From NCBI RefSeq assembly GCF_008304605.1, contig NZ_PIJY01000024.1, forward strand, positions 857 through 64,856: a DNA stretch of 64,000 nucleotides, in the 5' to 3' direction. Shown piece by piece: positions 42,853 to 51,106 of this stretch (its first letter is position 1; the number at the start of each line of letters is the position of its first letter). The DNA comes from Oceanobacillus polygoni (GTDB lineage: Bacteria > Bacillota > Bacilli > Bacillales > Amphibacillaceae). The notes below the pieces were generated by a model. That model saw only the letters and a program-made list of their open reading frames with translations, searched no databases and was not told where the DNA came from. The translations under genes and the position numbers were made by a program.

Positions 42853-43644
42853 TTTTTGGTAAGTATTATACATTTTCTTAGCAATCAATTGCTGAACAAT
42901 CATGAAGATTCCACCGACAGCCCAGTATAATGGCAATGCTGCTGGAGCATTTAACGAAATTACCCCGATCATGATTGGTGAGAGGAGCCCCATGAATGTC
43001 ATCTGCTTTTTCATTTTTGGTTCCATTCCAATTAAGGAAACTTTGAATTGGAAAAAGTATATGATCACAGCTAGCATCGTTAGGATAATATCCGACTGTC
43101 CTAGATTAAACCAAAGAAAAGAATGGGAAGCAATTTCAGGTGTTCGGAGAATCGCATAGTAAAACCCAATTAATATGGGAAACTGTATGAGCATTGGTAA
43201 ACATCCACCAAGTGAAGCTAATGGATTTACCTGATGTTTTCCATAAAGCTGCATTAATTCCGACTGCATTTTCTTCTGTTCTTCTACATCCTGCTTGTTG
43301 CGGTACTTCCCTTGTATTGCATCCATTTCTGGTTTTAATACGTTCATTTTTTCCTTCATTGCAGCATTATTCTTAATTTGCTTTAGCATGATAGGCATCA
43401 AGGCCAATCGAATAAATAGTGTCAATAGGATAATGGATAGTCCATAGTTATCATTGAAAAAACCGGCTAAGCCCTTTATTAATACTGAAAACGTATAGAC
43501 GAAATAATGATCAAACCAGCCAGTCGAATTAGCACTTATCGGCTCGGTTGCGCCTTGACAGCCTGCAAGTAATACGATCGATAAAAGTCCAAGTATGATA
43601 AAGCTATATTTCTTAAGTTTGATGAATACAGAAGTTGATTCCAT
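42829..43644 (-). CDS. yidC: Membrane protein insertase YidC/OxaA (lipoprotein type)
   Basis: The 271-residue product starts with a lipoprotein signal (SIVLLAGCQG, lipobox LAGC) and has the YidC core (GLSIILLTLFIRLALMPIML with the conserved Arg in a hydrophilic groove, LGGCLPMLIQFPILIGFYYAI) and a basic tail. It inserts membrane proteins; the spore paralogue SpoIIIJ is usually beside rnpA, so this copy is more like YqjG. The GAGGAGGG site lies just before its ATG. Its first 109 bases are shared with the upstream gene. Confidence 0.94.
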   Translation of the reverse strand: MESTSVFIKLKKYSFIILGLLSIVLLAGCQGATEPISANSTGWFDHYFVYTFSVLIKGLAGFFNDNYGLSIILLTLFIRLALMPIMLKQIKNNAAMKEKMNVLKPEMDAIQGKYRNKQDVEEQKKMQSELMQLYGKHQVNPLASLGGCLPMLIQFPILIGFYYAILRTPEIASHSFLWFNLGQSDIILTMLAVIIYFFQFKVSLIGMEPKMKKQMTFMGLLSPIMIGVISLNAPAALPLYWAVGGIFMIVQQLIAKKMYNTYQKDKKPAEA

Positions 43645-43952
43645 TTTTGCCCTCCTCGATTTTTATAACGATAAAAACCTAGAGAAAAGCTGTCTTCTTC
43701 ATTATCATCTGGTATTTCGATCCGTTTTGTTTTATTAGTTATCCAACTACGTATATCAAGTACTGTTGCAGTTAATTCAGGCACGGAAAGCAATTGAAAT
43801 TGCAATGCATGTGACCTTCGAATATACATATCTGTTTGATAGGTGTTTGGATGATTGTAAATTCGAATGGGAATGATTGAAAGCAATAAACCGATATAAA
43901 AATAAATTGGCGAGAACTCATTCAATAATTCGGATAAGAGCTCGATGAACAT
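43536..43952 (-). CDS. Membrane protein upstream of yidC, overlapping it by 109 bases
   Basis: The 138-residue product has one transmembrane helix (about 10-33; FSPIYFYIGLLLSIIPIRIY) and a polar rest. A good GGAGGTG lies 6 bases before its ATG. The last 36 codons overlap the yidC start in another frame, a rare length for two true genes. Residues up to about 103 are outside the overlap. The frame may have been extended by a frameshift. I recognise no family. Confidence 0.55.
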   Translation of the reverse strand: MFIELLSELLNEFSPIYFYIGLLLSIIPIRIYNHPNTYQTDMYIRRSHALQFQLLSVPELTATVLDIRSWITNKTKRIEIPDDNEEDSFSLGFYRYKNRGGQKWNQLLYSSNLRNIALSYLDFYRSYYLQAVKAQPSR

Positions 43953-44077
43953 CTGTATTCACCTCCGTTCTAAAATGTACTATTATCAAGTACGATTCAA
44001 AAGCAGTTTAGGTTTCATTTTTTTATAAATTTAATTCCGTTTTGATATAAGCCTGGAATTAAATTGAAATGATGGTT

Positions 44078-44200
44078 GAGCGTTAACCCGCTCCGAAGAC
44101 CCCGCAGAGTGGTTTTCTCGAGGAGGCTGAGGCCGTGCCCGCGGAAAGCATCCGTCCGCAGCGATCCCGGACGGCGGCAGTTGCTCCTGCCACAGCAATT
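44078..44200. repeat. GC-rich Bacillaceae interspersed repeat
   Basis: A 120-base GC-rich island in an otherwise AT-rich gap, with aagaccccgcagagtgg, cgaggaggctgaggccgtg and cccgcggaaagc as landmarks. I recall such motifs in repeated intergenic sequences of Bacillus and Oceanobacillus genomes. Repeat status outside this window was not checked. Confidence 0.6.
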
Positions 44201-44228
44201 AGTTAGGAATTTATATAAATTGATTGTT

Positions 44229-44386
44229 TATAAAGGTTATGAGAGCCCGAACAAGGAATGATTTACTTTAAACGGTTACTCATAAAGGTGATAAGAGCTC
44301 GAACAAAGAGAGAGTCACAGCAAGTGTTTGGCTCATTGGGGTAACGAGTGCCCGAAACACTAACTCAGTAAATGAAGTAATCACAT
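44229..44386. repeat. Three tandem 52-53-base degenerate repeats
   Basis: Units starting near 44229, 44281 and 44334 share catAAAGGTnAtnAGAGCyCGAACaA and a spacing of 52 to 53 bases. Each contains a small CTCAT...GAG stem. The gap to the ABC transporter gene (44518) has no ORF. Confidence 0.6.
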
Positions 44387-44517
44387 TCAAACGAATCACT
44401 GCACTGCGTTACATGTGAATATCAGTCTGTAGACGTAGTTGATTTACAACTTCGGGTAGTAGCTGTGGGATTAATTTCTAATTAGAATGAAAATAGATTA
44501 AAGAGAGGATGAAATAA

Positions 44518-45501
44518 ATGGAACCAATTATTGAAGTTCAGAATCTTAAGAAATCCTATAAAAAACGAAGGTCAAAGGAGTATGTACACGCAGTTAGTGA
44601 TGTCTCCTTTAAGGTAAATCGTGGTGAAATTCTTGGCTTGCTTGGACCGAATGGAGCTGGGAAAACAACAACAATTAAAATGATCTGTGGATTGCTCATA
44701 CCGGATTCAGGTACGATTCGAATTAAAGGAATCGATAATAAGGAGAAACGGCTAAAGGCGTTACGTCATATCAGTTCAGTGCTGGAAGGGAATCGAAACC
44801 TTTACTGGCGTCTAACAGTTAAGGAGAACCTGGAATATTTCGCAGGTAATCGCGGAATGTCACGGAAGGATGTAAGCGAACAGATTGAGGATCTTTTAAC
44901 AAAATTCAATCTAAAGGATAAGGAAAATGAGCTCGTTAATCGGCTTTCCAGAGGGATGCAACAAAAGTTAGCGATTGCTGTTGCGATGCTAGCTGAAAGC
45001 GAGGTTATCTTGCTTGATGAACCAACCCTTGGCTTAGATGTCGAGACGGGTTATGAAGTTCGGGAAATTTTAAAGGCGATTGTTCGGGATTACAATCGAA
45101 CGATTATTATTAGCTCACATGATATGGATGTTATTCAGGATATTTGTGAGCGCACCGTTATTATAAATCAAGGAAAGGTTTTAACAGATGATCGAGTAGA
45201 GAACCTATTAAAATTATTTGAAGTTCGTGCCTATACTATTACACTTGGAGACCCATTGAGCAGTCAGCAACAGCAATTACTTCTGCAGAAATTTCCACAA
45301 CATGACTATCAACAAGATGCCTATCAATCCAGTTTAAATATTGAATTAGCAAAAAGTGAAGGAATCTATGATCTATTCGATGTGCTTCAATTAAATAATA
45401 CGTCAGTAGAAGCGATTGATCGAAAGACGATTAACTTCGAACAAATATTTATGAAAATTGTAAAGGGGGAAAAGCAAGATGCGATGGTTCAATCTTCTTA
45501 A
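44518..45501 (+). CDS. ABC transporter ATP-binding protein
   Basis: The 327-residue product has Walker A GPNGAGKTTTIK (residues 40-51), signature LSRGMQQKLA, Walker B VILLDEPTLGLD and a C-terminal extension of about 90 residues, as in NatA/drug-exporting ABC-2 systems. The permease starts 23 bases before its stop codon, so translational coupling is likely. The substrate is unknown. Confidence 0.94.
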   Translation: MEPIIEVQNLKKSYKKRRSKEYVHAVSDVSFKVNRGEILGLLGPNGAGKTTTIKMICGLLIPDSGTIRIKGIDNKEKRLKALRHISSVLEGNRNLYWRLTVKENLEYFAGNRGMSRKDVSEQIEDLLTKFNLKDKENELVNRLSRGMQQKLAIAVAMLAESEVILLDEPTLGLDVETGYEVREILKAIVRDYNRTIIISSHDMDVIQDICERTVIINQGKVLTDDRVENLLKLFEVRAYTITLGDPLSSQQQQLLLQKFPQHDYQQDAYQSSLNIELAKSEGIYDLFDVLQLNNTSVEAIDRKTINFEQIFMKIVKGEKQDAMVQSS

Positions 45502-46252
45502 AGCAAATACGAAAAAGGAATATATCGAATTAAAACGCTATTTGCCAAATACAATTGCCATGCTGCTCACCTTTTATATTATTTTTATAGGAATGTTCGC
45601 AGGGATTCAATTAATTGGGGACCCAAGTACACAAGATAGCAATATTCAGTATGCTATTGTAAATTATATTTTCTGGTTTTTATCCTTTATGATTATTAAT
45701 AGTATCGGCTATGAGATTATTAATGAAGCGATGAAAGGAACGTTAGAGCAACTTTCTATGTCACCGATGGGAATGTGGAGAATTATGACAACCCGGTTAA
45801 TTTCCACAACATTAATTAATCTCGTTATCGTGATTGTATTATTATACTTGTCAATGGCAACGGCAGGACAGTGGTTGAATATCGATGTTGTAACGATTGC
45901 TCCAATCTTATTGCTAACTTTGATTAGTATGTTTGGTGTGGGATTTATTATTGCAGGAATATCAATCATTCTAAAACAAGTTCAAGCTTTTTTACAGATC
46001 CTGCAATTTATTTTAATGGCGTTAACGTTTATTCCCTTATCGTTATCGCCGATGCTTGCTTTTTTACCTTTTGTAAAAGGGATTGACCTAGTACGTGAAG
46101 TGATGATTCATGGGGCTACATTTAGCCAGCTTCAAGTCGGGGATTTTATGATATTAGGATTCAATGCACTAATTTATTTCGTGATAGGACTTGGAGTGTT
46201 CCTGTATTGTGAACGTGTTGCTATGACAAAAGGATTAATGGCACATTATTAG
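45479..46252 (+). CDS. ABC-2 type permease
   Basis: The 257-residue product has about six transmembrane helices with the ABC-2 layout. It starts inside the ATPase gene and is the only permease, so it probably forms a homodimer. It likely exports a drug, lipid or peptide. A GGGGAAAAGC site lies before the ATG. Confidence 0.9.
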   Translation: MRWFNLLKANTKKEYIELKRYLPNTIAMLLTFYIIFIGMFAGIQLIGDPSTQDSNIQYAIVNYIFWFLSFMIINSIGYEIINEAMKGTLEQLSMSPMGMWRIMTTRLISTTLINLVIVIVLLYLSMATAGQWLNIDVVTIAPILLLTLISMFGVGFIIAGISIILKQVQAFLQILQFILMALTFIPLSLSPMLAFLPFVKGIDLVREVMIHGATFSQLQVGDFMILGFNALIYFVIGLGVFLYCERVAMTKGLMAHY

Positions 46253-46401
46253 AGAGCTTTTTATTTTTTTAGGGAGACAACGCCTAGGGATTAGGACTCT
46301 AAAGAATAAGTTTTTTAAAGCAGGGAACGCTTTTTCCAGAAACGTTGTAATGGATGCCGAGATTTCAAAGAAATTTTGCAGGAAATAGGTACATGTCTCA
46401 T

Positions 46402-46429
46402 ACATTCCCTAAGCAATTAACATAGGTTA
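46402..46429 (+). promoter_or_regulatory. Sigma-K (mother cell) promoter
   Basis: ACA, a 16-base spacer and CATAGGTTA match the sigma-K pattern (AC ... CATANNNTA), about 34 bases before the coat gene start. Confidence 0.7.
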
Positions 46430-46462
46430 GAAGTGAACCAATAATAGAAAGGGGATTATTTA

Positions 46463-46894
46463 ATGAGACATCGTCATGGACGTCATTGTGGTTGTCATTC
46501 ATGTAAGACAATTGTACATCCGACTAAGTATAACTGTGTTGATACTTTCTCAGAAAGTACAGTTAACCATGTGCATCCTTCCCATACGACTGTAACAAAC
46601 CATCATTTAGTTAAAAATAACCACGTATTTCCACACTCAACATCTTACCAAAACACAACAAATAGTGTTGATGTGTATGGAGGTTCCTTCCAAACTCCTG
46701 GCGGTCCGGGACAAGTAGCAGGAGCTATGTCACCAGGGTTCGGTCCAGGAGGTCAAGTAGCAGGAGCTATGTCTCCAGGATTCGGTCCAGGAGGTCAAGT
46801 AGCGGGAGCTCAGTCACCGGGGTACGGTCATGGTCCAGGAGGTCCGTCACACGGGTGTGGACATCACTGGAAAAAACCTTCAAAATGGTGTTAA
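46463..46894 (+). CDS. cotD: CotD-family spore coat protein with Gly-rich repeats
   Basis: The 143-residue product has the His/Cys-rich CotD N-terminus (RHRHGRHCGCHSCKTIVHP) with HPSHTTVTNHH in the middle, then three tandem QVAGAMSPGFGPGG-type repeats and an HWKKPSKWC end. GAAAGGGG stands before the ATG. CotD of B. subtilis is a sigma-K-dependent inner coat protein and, as there, ypsA lies next to it. The glycine repeats are an addition to the usual CotD length of about 75. Confidence 0.85.
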   Translation: MRHRHGRHCGCHSCKTIVHPTKYNCVDTFSESTVNHVHPSHTTVTNHHLVKNNHVFPHSTSYQNTTNSVDVYGGSFQTPGGPGQVAGAMSPGFGPGGQVAGAMSPGFGPGGQVAGAQSPGYGHGPGGPSHGCGHHWKKPSKWC

Positions 46895-47042
46895 CTAAAG
46901 AAAAGAGCTGGCACAATATAGAGTTGCCAGCTTTTCTCTTTTGAATGATAGGAAGGCATACCCCGTTCCTATAAATTGGAATGAAAACATTCGCTTAGGA
47001 AGTTTCGTGAATGTCAAGTTTTCGAATGAGGTGTTTCTACAT

Positions 47043-47597
47043 ATGAAAGTTTTAACTGTATCTGGCTATAAACCAATGGAATTGAATATTTTTAAAGAAA
47101 ATGACCCACGTATAACGTTTATTAAAGCAGCTATTGAAAAAAGACTAATTGGTTTTATTGAAGAAGGATTGGAATGGGTATTAATTTCCGGGCAAATGGG
47201 TGTTGAGTTATGGACTGCTGATTTAGTACTCGATTTGAAAGAGACGTATGATATTAATATTGGCGTCTTTCCACCTTTTGAAAATCAGGACAACCGCTGG
47301 CCTGATCATATAAAAGAAAAATACCAAGAATTAATTATGATTGCAGATTTTTATAAACCTCTGTATCAAGGTGATTATAAAGGTCCTTATCAGTTCAAGG
47401 CCAAAAATATGTGGTTTGTAGACAAGAGTGATGGCTGTCTCTTGTTAATGGATGAGGAATTTCCAGGAAGCAATCGATTCTTCTATGAATCGGCAAAAAA
47501 AGCAGATAAGGATTATCCGATATTCACGATTACACCAGCGGACTTGGATGATGCTGTAGAGGAAATCAGAATGTCGGACCCTGATTATTGGGAATAA
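47043..47597 (+). CDS. ypsA: YpsA-type SLOG-family protein (DUF1273)
   Basis: The 184-residue product starts KVLTVSGYKPMELNIF and has LEWVLISGQMGVELWTADL, the Rossmann-like nucleotide-binding loop of the SLOG superfamily. In B. subtilis YpsA affects cell division. The ATG at 47043 agrees with the family start; the 34-residue extension from 46941 lacks a site. Gene order cotD-ypsA is conserved. Confidence 0.9.
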   Translation: MKVLTVSGYKPMELNIFKENDPRITFIKAAIEKRLIGFIEEGLEWVLISGQMGVELWTADLVLDLKETYDINIGVFPPFENQDNRWPDHIKEKYQELIMIADFYKPLYQGDYKGPYQFKAKNMWFVDKSDGCLLLMDEEFPGSNRFFYESAKKADKDYPIFTITPADLDDAVEEIRMSDPDYWE

Positions 47598-47685
47598 GCG
47601 TTTGCTGTTCATCTAACCTTTAAACATTTCACTTTCCTGTGCATATTATCTATGGAAGACAAAGATGATGAGAGGTGGAATGAGG

Positions 47686-48348
47686 ATGTATTATTCGTAT
47701 GTACCTCCTTACAGACAACCTGCTTCGAGACAACAAGACCGTATGCTAACAGTGACGGGGAATGGCAGGGTGTCAATTGAACCGGATATAGCTAGTATTC
47801 AGCTTGCTGTTATGACGGAGGATGAATCGTTAAGCAGTGCGCAACAGGAAAATGCGCAAATCATGAATCAAGTTATTCAATCGTTGGTGGATTTAGGTGT
47901 ACCAAGGGAAAACATCCGTACAACATCCTATCAAATTTTCCCGAGATATGATTTTGTAGATGGCCAGCAAATATTACGCGGATATGAGGTTACGAATCAG
48001 ATTTCAGTTCGTATTACCCCGATTTCCGAGGTTGGAACAGTTATTGATACTGCTGTGCAGAATGGTGTTAATCGAGTATCAAGTATTCAGTTTTCGGTTG
48101 CTAATTCTCAAGACTATTATCAACAAGCGCTTGTCCGAGCACTTGAGAATGCACAAGCAAAAGCCCAAACGATTGCAGAAAGCTTGCAAGTAGACCTTGA
48201 TCTTACACCAGTCAAAATTACGGAAGAGTTTTCGGAAACCCCTGCTGCGTTCAAAACAATGGCGGTTTCTGCAGAAAGCTTTTCTACCCCAATTGAACCT
48301 GGACAAATTGGTATCCATGCTGTTGTAGAAGTTCAATTTCAATACTAA
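47686..48348 (+). CDS. SIMPL-domain (DUF541) protein
   Basis: The 220-residue product has the SIMPL pattern LTVTGNGRVSIEPDIASIQL, RTTSYQIFPRYDFVDGQQI and VNRVSSIQFSVANSQ. SIMPL proteins are often extracytoplasmic and stress-related, but here there is no clear signal peptide. The ATG at 47686 has GAGAGGTGG upstream; ATG 47680 is too close. A hairpin follows its stop. Confidence 0.85.
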   Translation: MYYSYVPPYRQPASRQQDRMLTVTGNGRVSIEPDIASIQLAVMTEDESLSSAQQENAQIMNQVIQSLVDLGVPRENIRTTSYQIFPRYDFVDGQQILRGYEVTNQISVRITPISEVGTVIDTAVQNGVNRVSSIQFSVANSQDYYQQALVRALENAQAKAQTIAESLQVDLDLTPVKITEEFSETPAAFKTMAVSAESFSTPIEPGQIGIHAVVEVQFQY

Positions 48349-48349
48349 G

Positions 48350-48386
48350 TAAACCAAGGGACCGAAAATGTACGTCCCTTGGTTTA
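48350..48386. terminator. Hairpin after the SIMPL gene
   Basis: taaaccaagggac ... gtcccttggttta: a perfect stem but without a T-run, so its role as a terminator is uncertain. Confidence 0.45.
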
Positions 48387-48666
48387 CTGCTACCATAGAT
48401 AGTCTAGAATGTCTTCATGAAATAGGTTTGTATCAATGTTCATTCCATGATCAAATCCACGTGCATCATTTACGTGATTGTAAATGACAAGTATTTGGAT
48501 GTCTTTGTCATGGAGAAATTTACTTCATTATATCTATTGTTATTCTTTGAGAAGGAATAGCCGCGACCTAGAGGGAGGCATTAATCGTTTGTTATATAGT
48601 CAATTCTGGTGGTAAATCATAGGAAGCATTATAATAATAGAATAGCGATGTGCGGGGGTGTTTTTA

Positions 48667-48816
48667 GTGGACTTTGTGTTGAATTTGGTTGTTTATGCAG
48701 TACCATTTTTAATCTTGTATTTTGTTATTGCTGCAGCTGTTAAAAGAGGAATTGACAGATCAGAAGTAGGGAAAATGTTAGTGGAAAAACATTTGGAAAA
48801 AAATAATAAAAAATAA
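48667..48816 (+). CDS. 49-residue membrane protein (DUF6019-like)
   Basis: The GTG start has GCGGGGGTG upstream. The product has one helix (about 3-24; LVVYAVPFLILYFVIAAAV) and a basic tail with KRGIDRSEVGKMLVEKHLEK. The pattern resembles small Bacillus membrane proteins called DUF6019, a match from memory. A terminator follows at 48836. Confidence 0.6.
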   Translation: MDFVLNLVVYAVPFLILYFVIAAAVKRGIDRSEVGKMLVEKHLEKNNKK

Positions 48817-48835
48817 ATAAAATCGTTGGTAGATA

Positions 48836-48867
48836 AAAGTATTGCAAATCAGTTGCAATGCTTTTTT
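48836..48867 (+). terminator. Terminator after the 49-residue gene
   Basis: gtattgcaa atcag ttgcaatgctttttt: perfect stem with a T-run. Confidence 0.85.
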
Positions 48868-48968
48868 AGATGCAAAAAATTGTTAATGCCTACTCCTTTT
48901 TAAATTAATTGATGATATAATGTTAGAAACTATTCGAATTCAGTAACAATTATAAAAGGATGAGTTTT

Positions 48969-49466
48969 ATGGACTATTTAATTCGGAAAATGAAAAAGCG
49001 AGATATGAAGCAAGTTCAAGACATTGCGAAAACGAGCTGGAATGCCACATATGAAGGAATTATTCCGTTAGAAATTCAAGAACGTTTTCTGAAGGCTGTT
49101 TATAGTAAGCAAAATTTAAAATGGCGCTTAAAAAACACAACTTTTTTTGTTGCTGAAGTAAATCAAGGAATAGTAGGCTTTGCTAATTTTTTTCGAGTTC
49201 CTGAAAGCGGGCGAGTAGAGCTAGGTGCGATTTATATATATCCCGAGTACCAAGGAGCAGGAATTGGAACAGCATTTTTAAAGGTCGGAATGGAGAAACT
49301 TGGTATAAGAGAACTTCATTTGAACGTGGAGAAAAATAATCAAATCGGAATGACCTTTTACCGTGCCAAAGGATTCGAATCTGTAGCCGAATACGATGAT
49401 TATTTGGATGGTCACACCTTGAAGACTGTTCGGATGGTGTTACGTGTAGGTGAGAAGGGAATATAA
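48969..49466 (+). CDS. GNAT-family N-acetyltransferase
   Basis: The 165-residue product has the acetyl-CoA fold: FFRVPESGRVELGAIYIYPE, then YQGAGIGTAFLKVGMEKLG (motif A, Q/R-x-x-G-x-G/A) and LHLNVEKNNQIGMTFYRAKG. AAAAGGA lies 9 bases before ATG 48969; ATG 48960 is too near. The acceptor is unknown. Next gene is a second, related GNAT. Confidence 0.9.
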   Translation: MDYLIRKMKKRDMKQVQDIAKTSWNATYEGIIPLEIQERFLKAVYSKQNLKWRLKNTTFFVAEVNQGIVGFANFFRVPESGRVELGAIYIYPEYQGAGIGTAFLKVGMEKLGIRELHLNVEKNNQIGMTFYRAKGFESVAEYDDYLDGHTLKTVRMVLRVGEKGI

Positions 49467-49561
49467 GATATTCCTATATGCAGATGTATGCGTATACCAT
49501 TTTGCGAAAATAAGGAAATTACGATAGAAGAATACACTAAATTAAAGGGGAGAGAGAATAA

Positions 49562-50098
49562 ATGATTATAAGGAAAGCAACGATTGTTGATGCAGAAGAT
49601 ATTGCTAAAGTACATGTTGATAGTTGGAGGACAGCTTATAAAGGAATCTTACCTGAGGAATTTTTAAATCGTTTATCCTATGAGCAACGAACAATGCTTT
49701 GGGAACGTAACACATTGGAGCAGAATGTATACGTTGCAGAAAATGCGGAAGGGAGCATTGTTGGCTTTTCTGTTGGTGAGAAGGAAAGAACGGAGATGTA
49801 TGATGGGTATGAAGGAGAGCTAAATGCGATTTATATTTTAAAAGCGTATCAGCGGCAAGGGATTGGTAAACTACTTATTCAGCCTGTTGTAGAAGAACTT
49901 CTAGAAAAAGGAATAACCAGCATGATTGTTAAGGTTATCGAAGAAAATCCATCAAGGGTTTTTTATGAAGCATTAGGTGCGCGTATAGTCGATTGTTTAG
50001 AAATTAAAATAGCTGGTGCATTCATGCATGAAATTGTTTATGGATGGAATGATTTGGAACTATTACAGAAAGTTGCTGAACGAGAGTACGAAAAGTGA
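49562..50098 (+). CDS. GNAT-family N-acetyltransferase
   Basis: The 178-residue product has the GNAT core: SWRTAYKGILPEEFL, EGELNAIYILKAYQRQGIG (motif A) and VIEENPSRVFYEALGAR. Its N-terminus resembles that of the previous gene (SWNATYEGIIPLE), so the two are probably a tandem duplication. AGGGGAGAGAG precedes the ATG. Confidence 0.9.
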   Translation: MIIRKATIVDAEDIAKVHVDSWRTAYKGILPEEFLNRLSYEQRTMLWERNTLEQNVYVAENAEGSIVGFSVGEKERTEMYDGYEGELNAIYILKAYQRQGIGKLLIQPVVEELLEKGITSMIVKVIEENPSRVFYEALGARIVDCLEIKIAGAFMHEIVYGWNDLELLQKVAEREYEK

Positions 50099-50123
50099 TA
50101 GTTAAAGCATGGGAGGAAATGGG

Positions 50124-50207
50124 ATGAACATAGGATCGTGGGTTGCGATTGGTGTTGCAGTTGCGGTTGCGTTAGGTTTGTTCGGTAAGCAGAAAAAGAA
50201 GAAGTAA
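50124..50207 (+). CDS. 27-residue membrane peptide
   Basis: The product begins MNIGSWVAIG, has one hydrophobic helix and ends in a run of lysines (GKQKKKK). GGGAGGAAA lies before the ATG. Small single-helix peptides with this tail are frequent in Bacillus but are seldom annotated. The function is unknown. Confidence 0.55.
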   Translation: MNIGSWVAIGVAVAVALGLFGKQKKKK

Positions 50208-50270
50208 GAGCGTTGCTCCTCTCTTAGAAAGGAAGGGAGGAGCTGGTTGAGACATTAGGGGGAAAATAAA

Positions 50271-50921
50271 ATGATCCTACATACGGAAAAATCAGGGGAT
50301 GGAGAAACAATTATTTTCCTGCATACAGGGCTACAAACTGGGAGAACAGAGCTTACGGAACAAGATGCTTATTTCCGTGAAAAATATCAAGTAATATTAC
50401 CGGATTTACGTGGTCATGGGAAATCTGTATCGGAAGCGTACTCGAATTATTTCAAGGAGTCTGCGAATGATCTGTTGGAGACAGCGGATCATTTAGGAAT
50501 TGCATCTGCTCATGTTGCGGGCTGTTCACTGGGAGCGCTCGTTGCTTTAGTGTTTGCAAAAATATATCCCAAAAGAGTGAAGAGCTTAATCTTATCCGGA
50601 ATTATTCCTGAGAAACCTTTAGATTGGGAAGCGATGGAAAAAGAGGATGCGGAGCAAGAAGCAAAAATACTTGCTGTTCAAGCGAATGTGGATTATTTTG
50701 ACAAAATCCATCATGGAGATTGGAGGAAGTTACTTCAATCAACTCGAGAAGCAGATTGGTATCCATTTGATGAAACGGGAGATTTATCGGAGCTTTCTAT
50801 GCCAGTGTTATTTATAGTTGGTGAAGCAAATCAACATGAAACTGTCGGAGCGATCAAATATCCGAATTCAAATGAAAATATTCATGTGGCAGAAAGGTTT
50901 CAACTAAAACGGCTGTATTAA
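50271..50921 (+). CDS. Alpha/beta hydrolase, truncated by a deletion
   Basis: The 216-residue product has the fold and nucleophile: HTGLQTGRTE (oxyanion loop), LPDLRGHGKS and GCSLGALVAL (nucleophile elbow). The late strand PVLFIVGEANQHE is present, but after NENIHVAERF the sequence ends abruptly. The catalytic His region is missing (the family is normally about 240-260 residues). The next bases encode a GNAT end in another frame, so a deletion joined two genes. Activity is doubtful. Confidence 0.75.
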   Translation: MILHTEKSGDGETIIFLHTGLQTGRTELTEQDAYFREKYQVILPDLRGHGKSVSEAYSNYFKESANDLLETADHLGIASAHVAGCSLGALVALVFAKIYPKRVKSLILSGIIPEKPLDWEAMEKEDAEQEAKILAVQANVDYFDKIHHGDWRKLLQSTREADWYPFDETGDLSELSMPVLFIVGEANQHETVGAIKYPNSNENIHVAERFQLKRLY

Positions 50922-51076
50922 CTACTAGAAATGATAATCAATCGGCACATGTATTGTATCGCAAGCTTGGCTTTATAGTGATAGATGATTCATTCATGCC
51001 TGTAAATAGTCATCCTACATGGTTTATTTTCGGGAAAGCATTAGCTGATGAAGTCGTAAGCGGTATAGAGATTTAA
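50897..51076 (+). pseudogene. C-terminal remnant of a GNAT acetyltransferase
   Basis: In a frame different from the hydrolase the sequence reads TRNDNQSAHVLYRKLGF, the typical last motif of GNAT proteins, and goes on to a stop at 51076. No start, ribosome site or N-terminal half is present. It is the other half of the deletion scar in the previous entry. Confidence 0.65.
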
Positions 51077-51106
51077 TGTAATTTTCAAGATGAAGGAGAA
51101 TGAATT

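Noticed and set aside
44076-44261. 61-residue Arg/Pro-rich ORF
   Set aside because: It is the translation of the GC-rich interspersed repeat and has no start signal.
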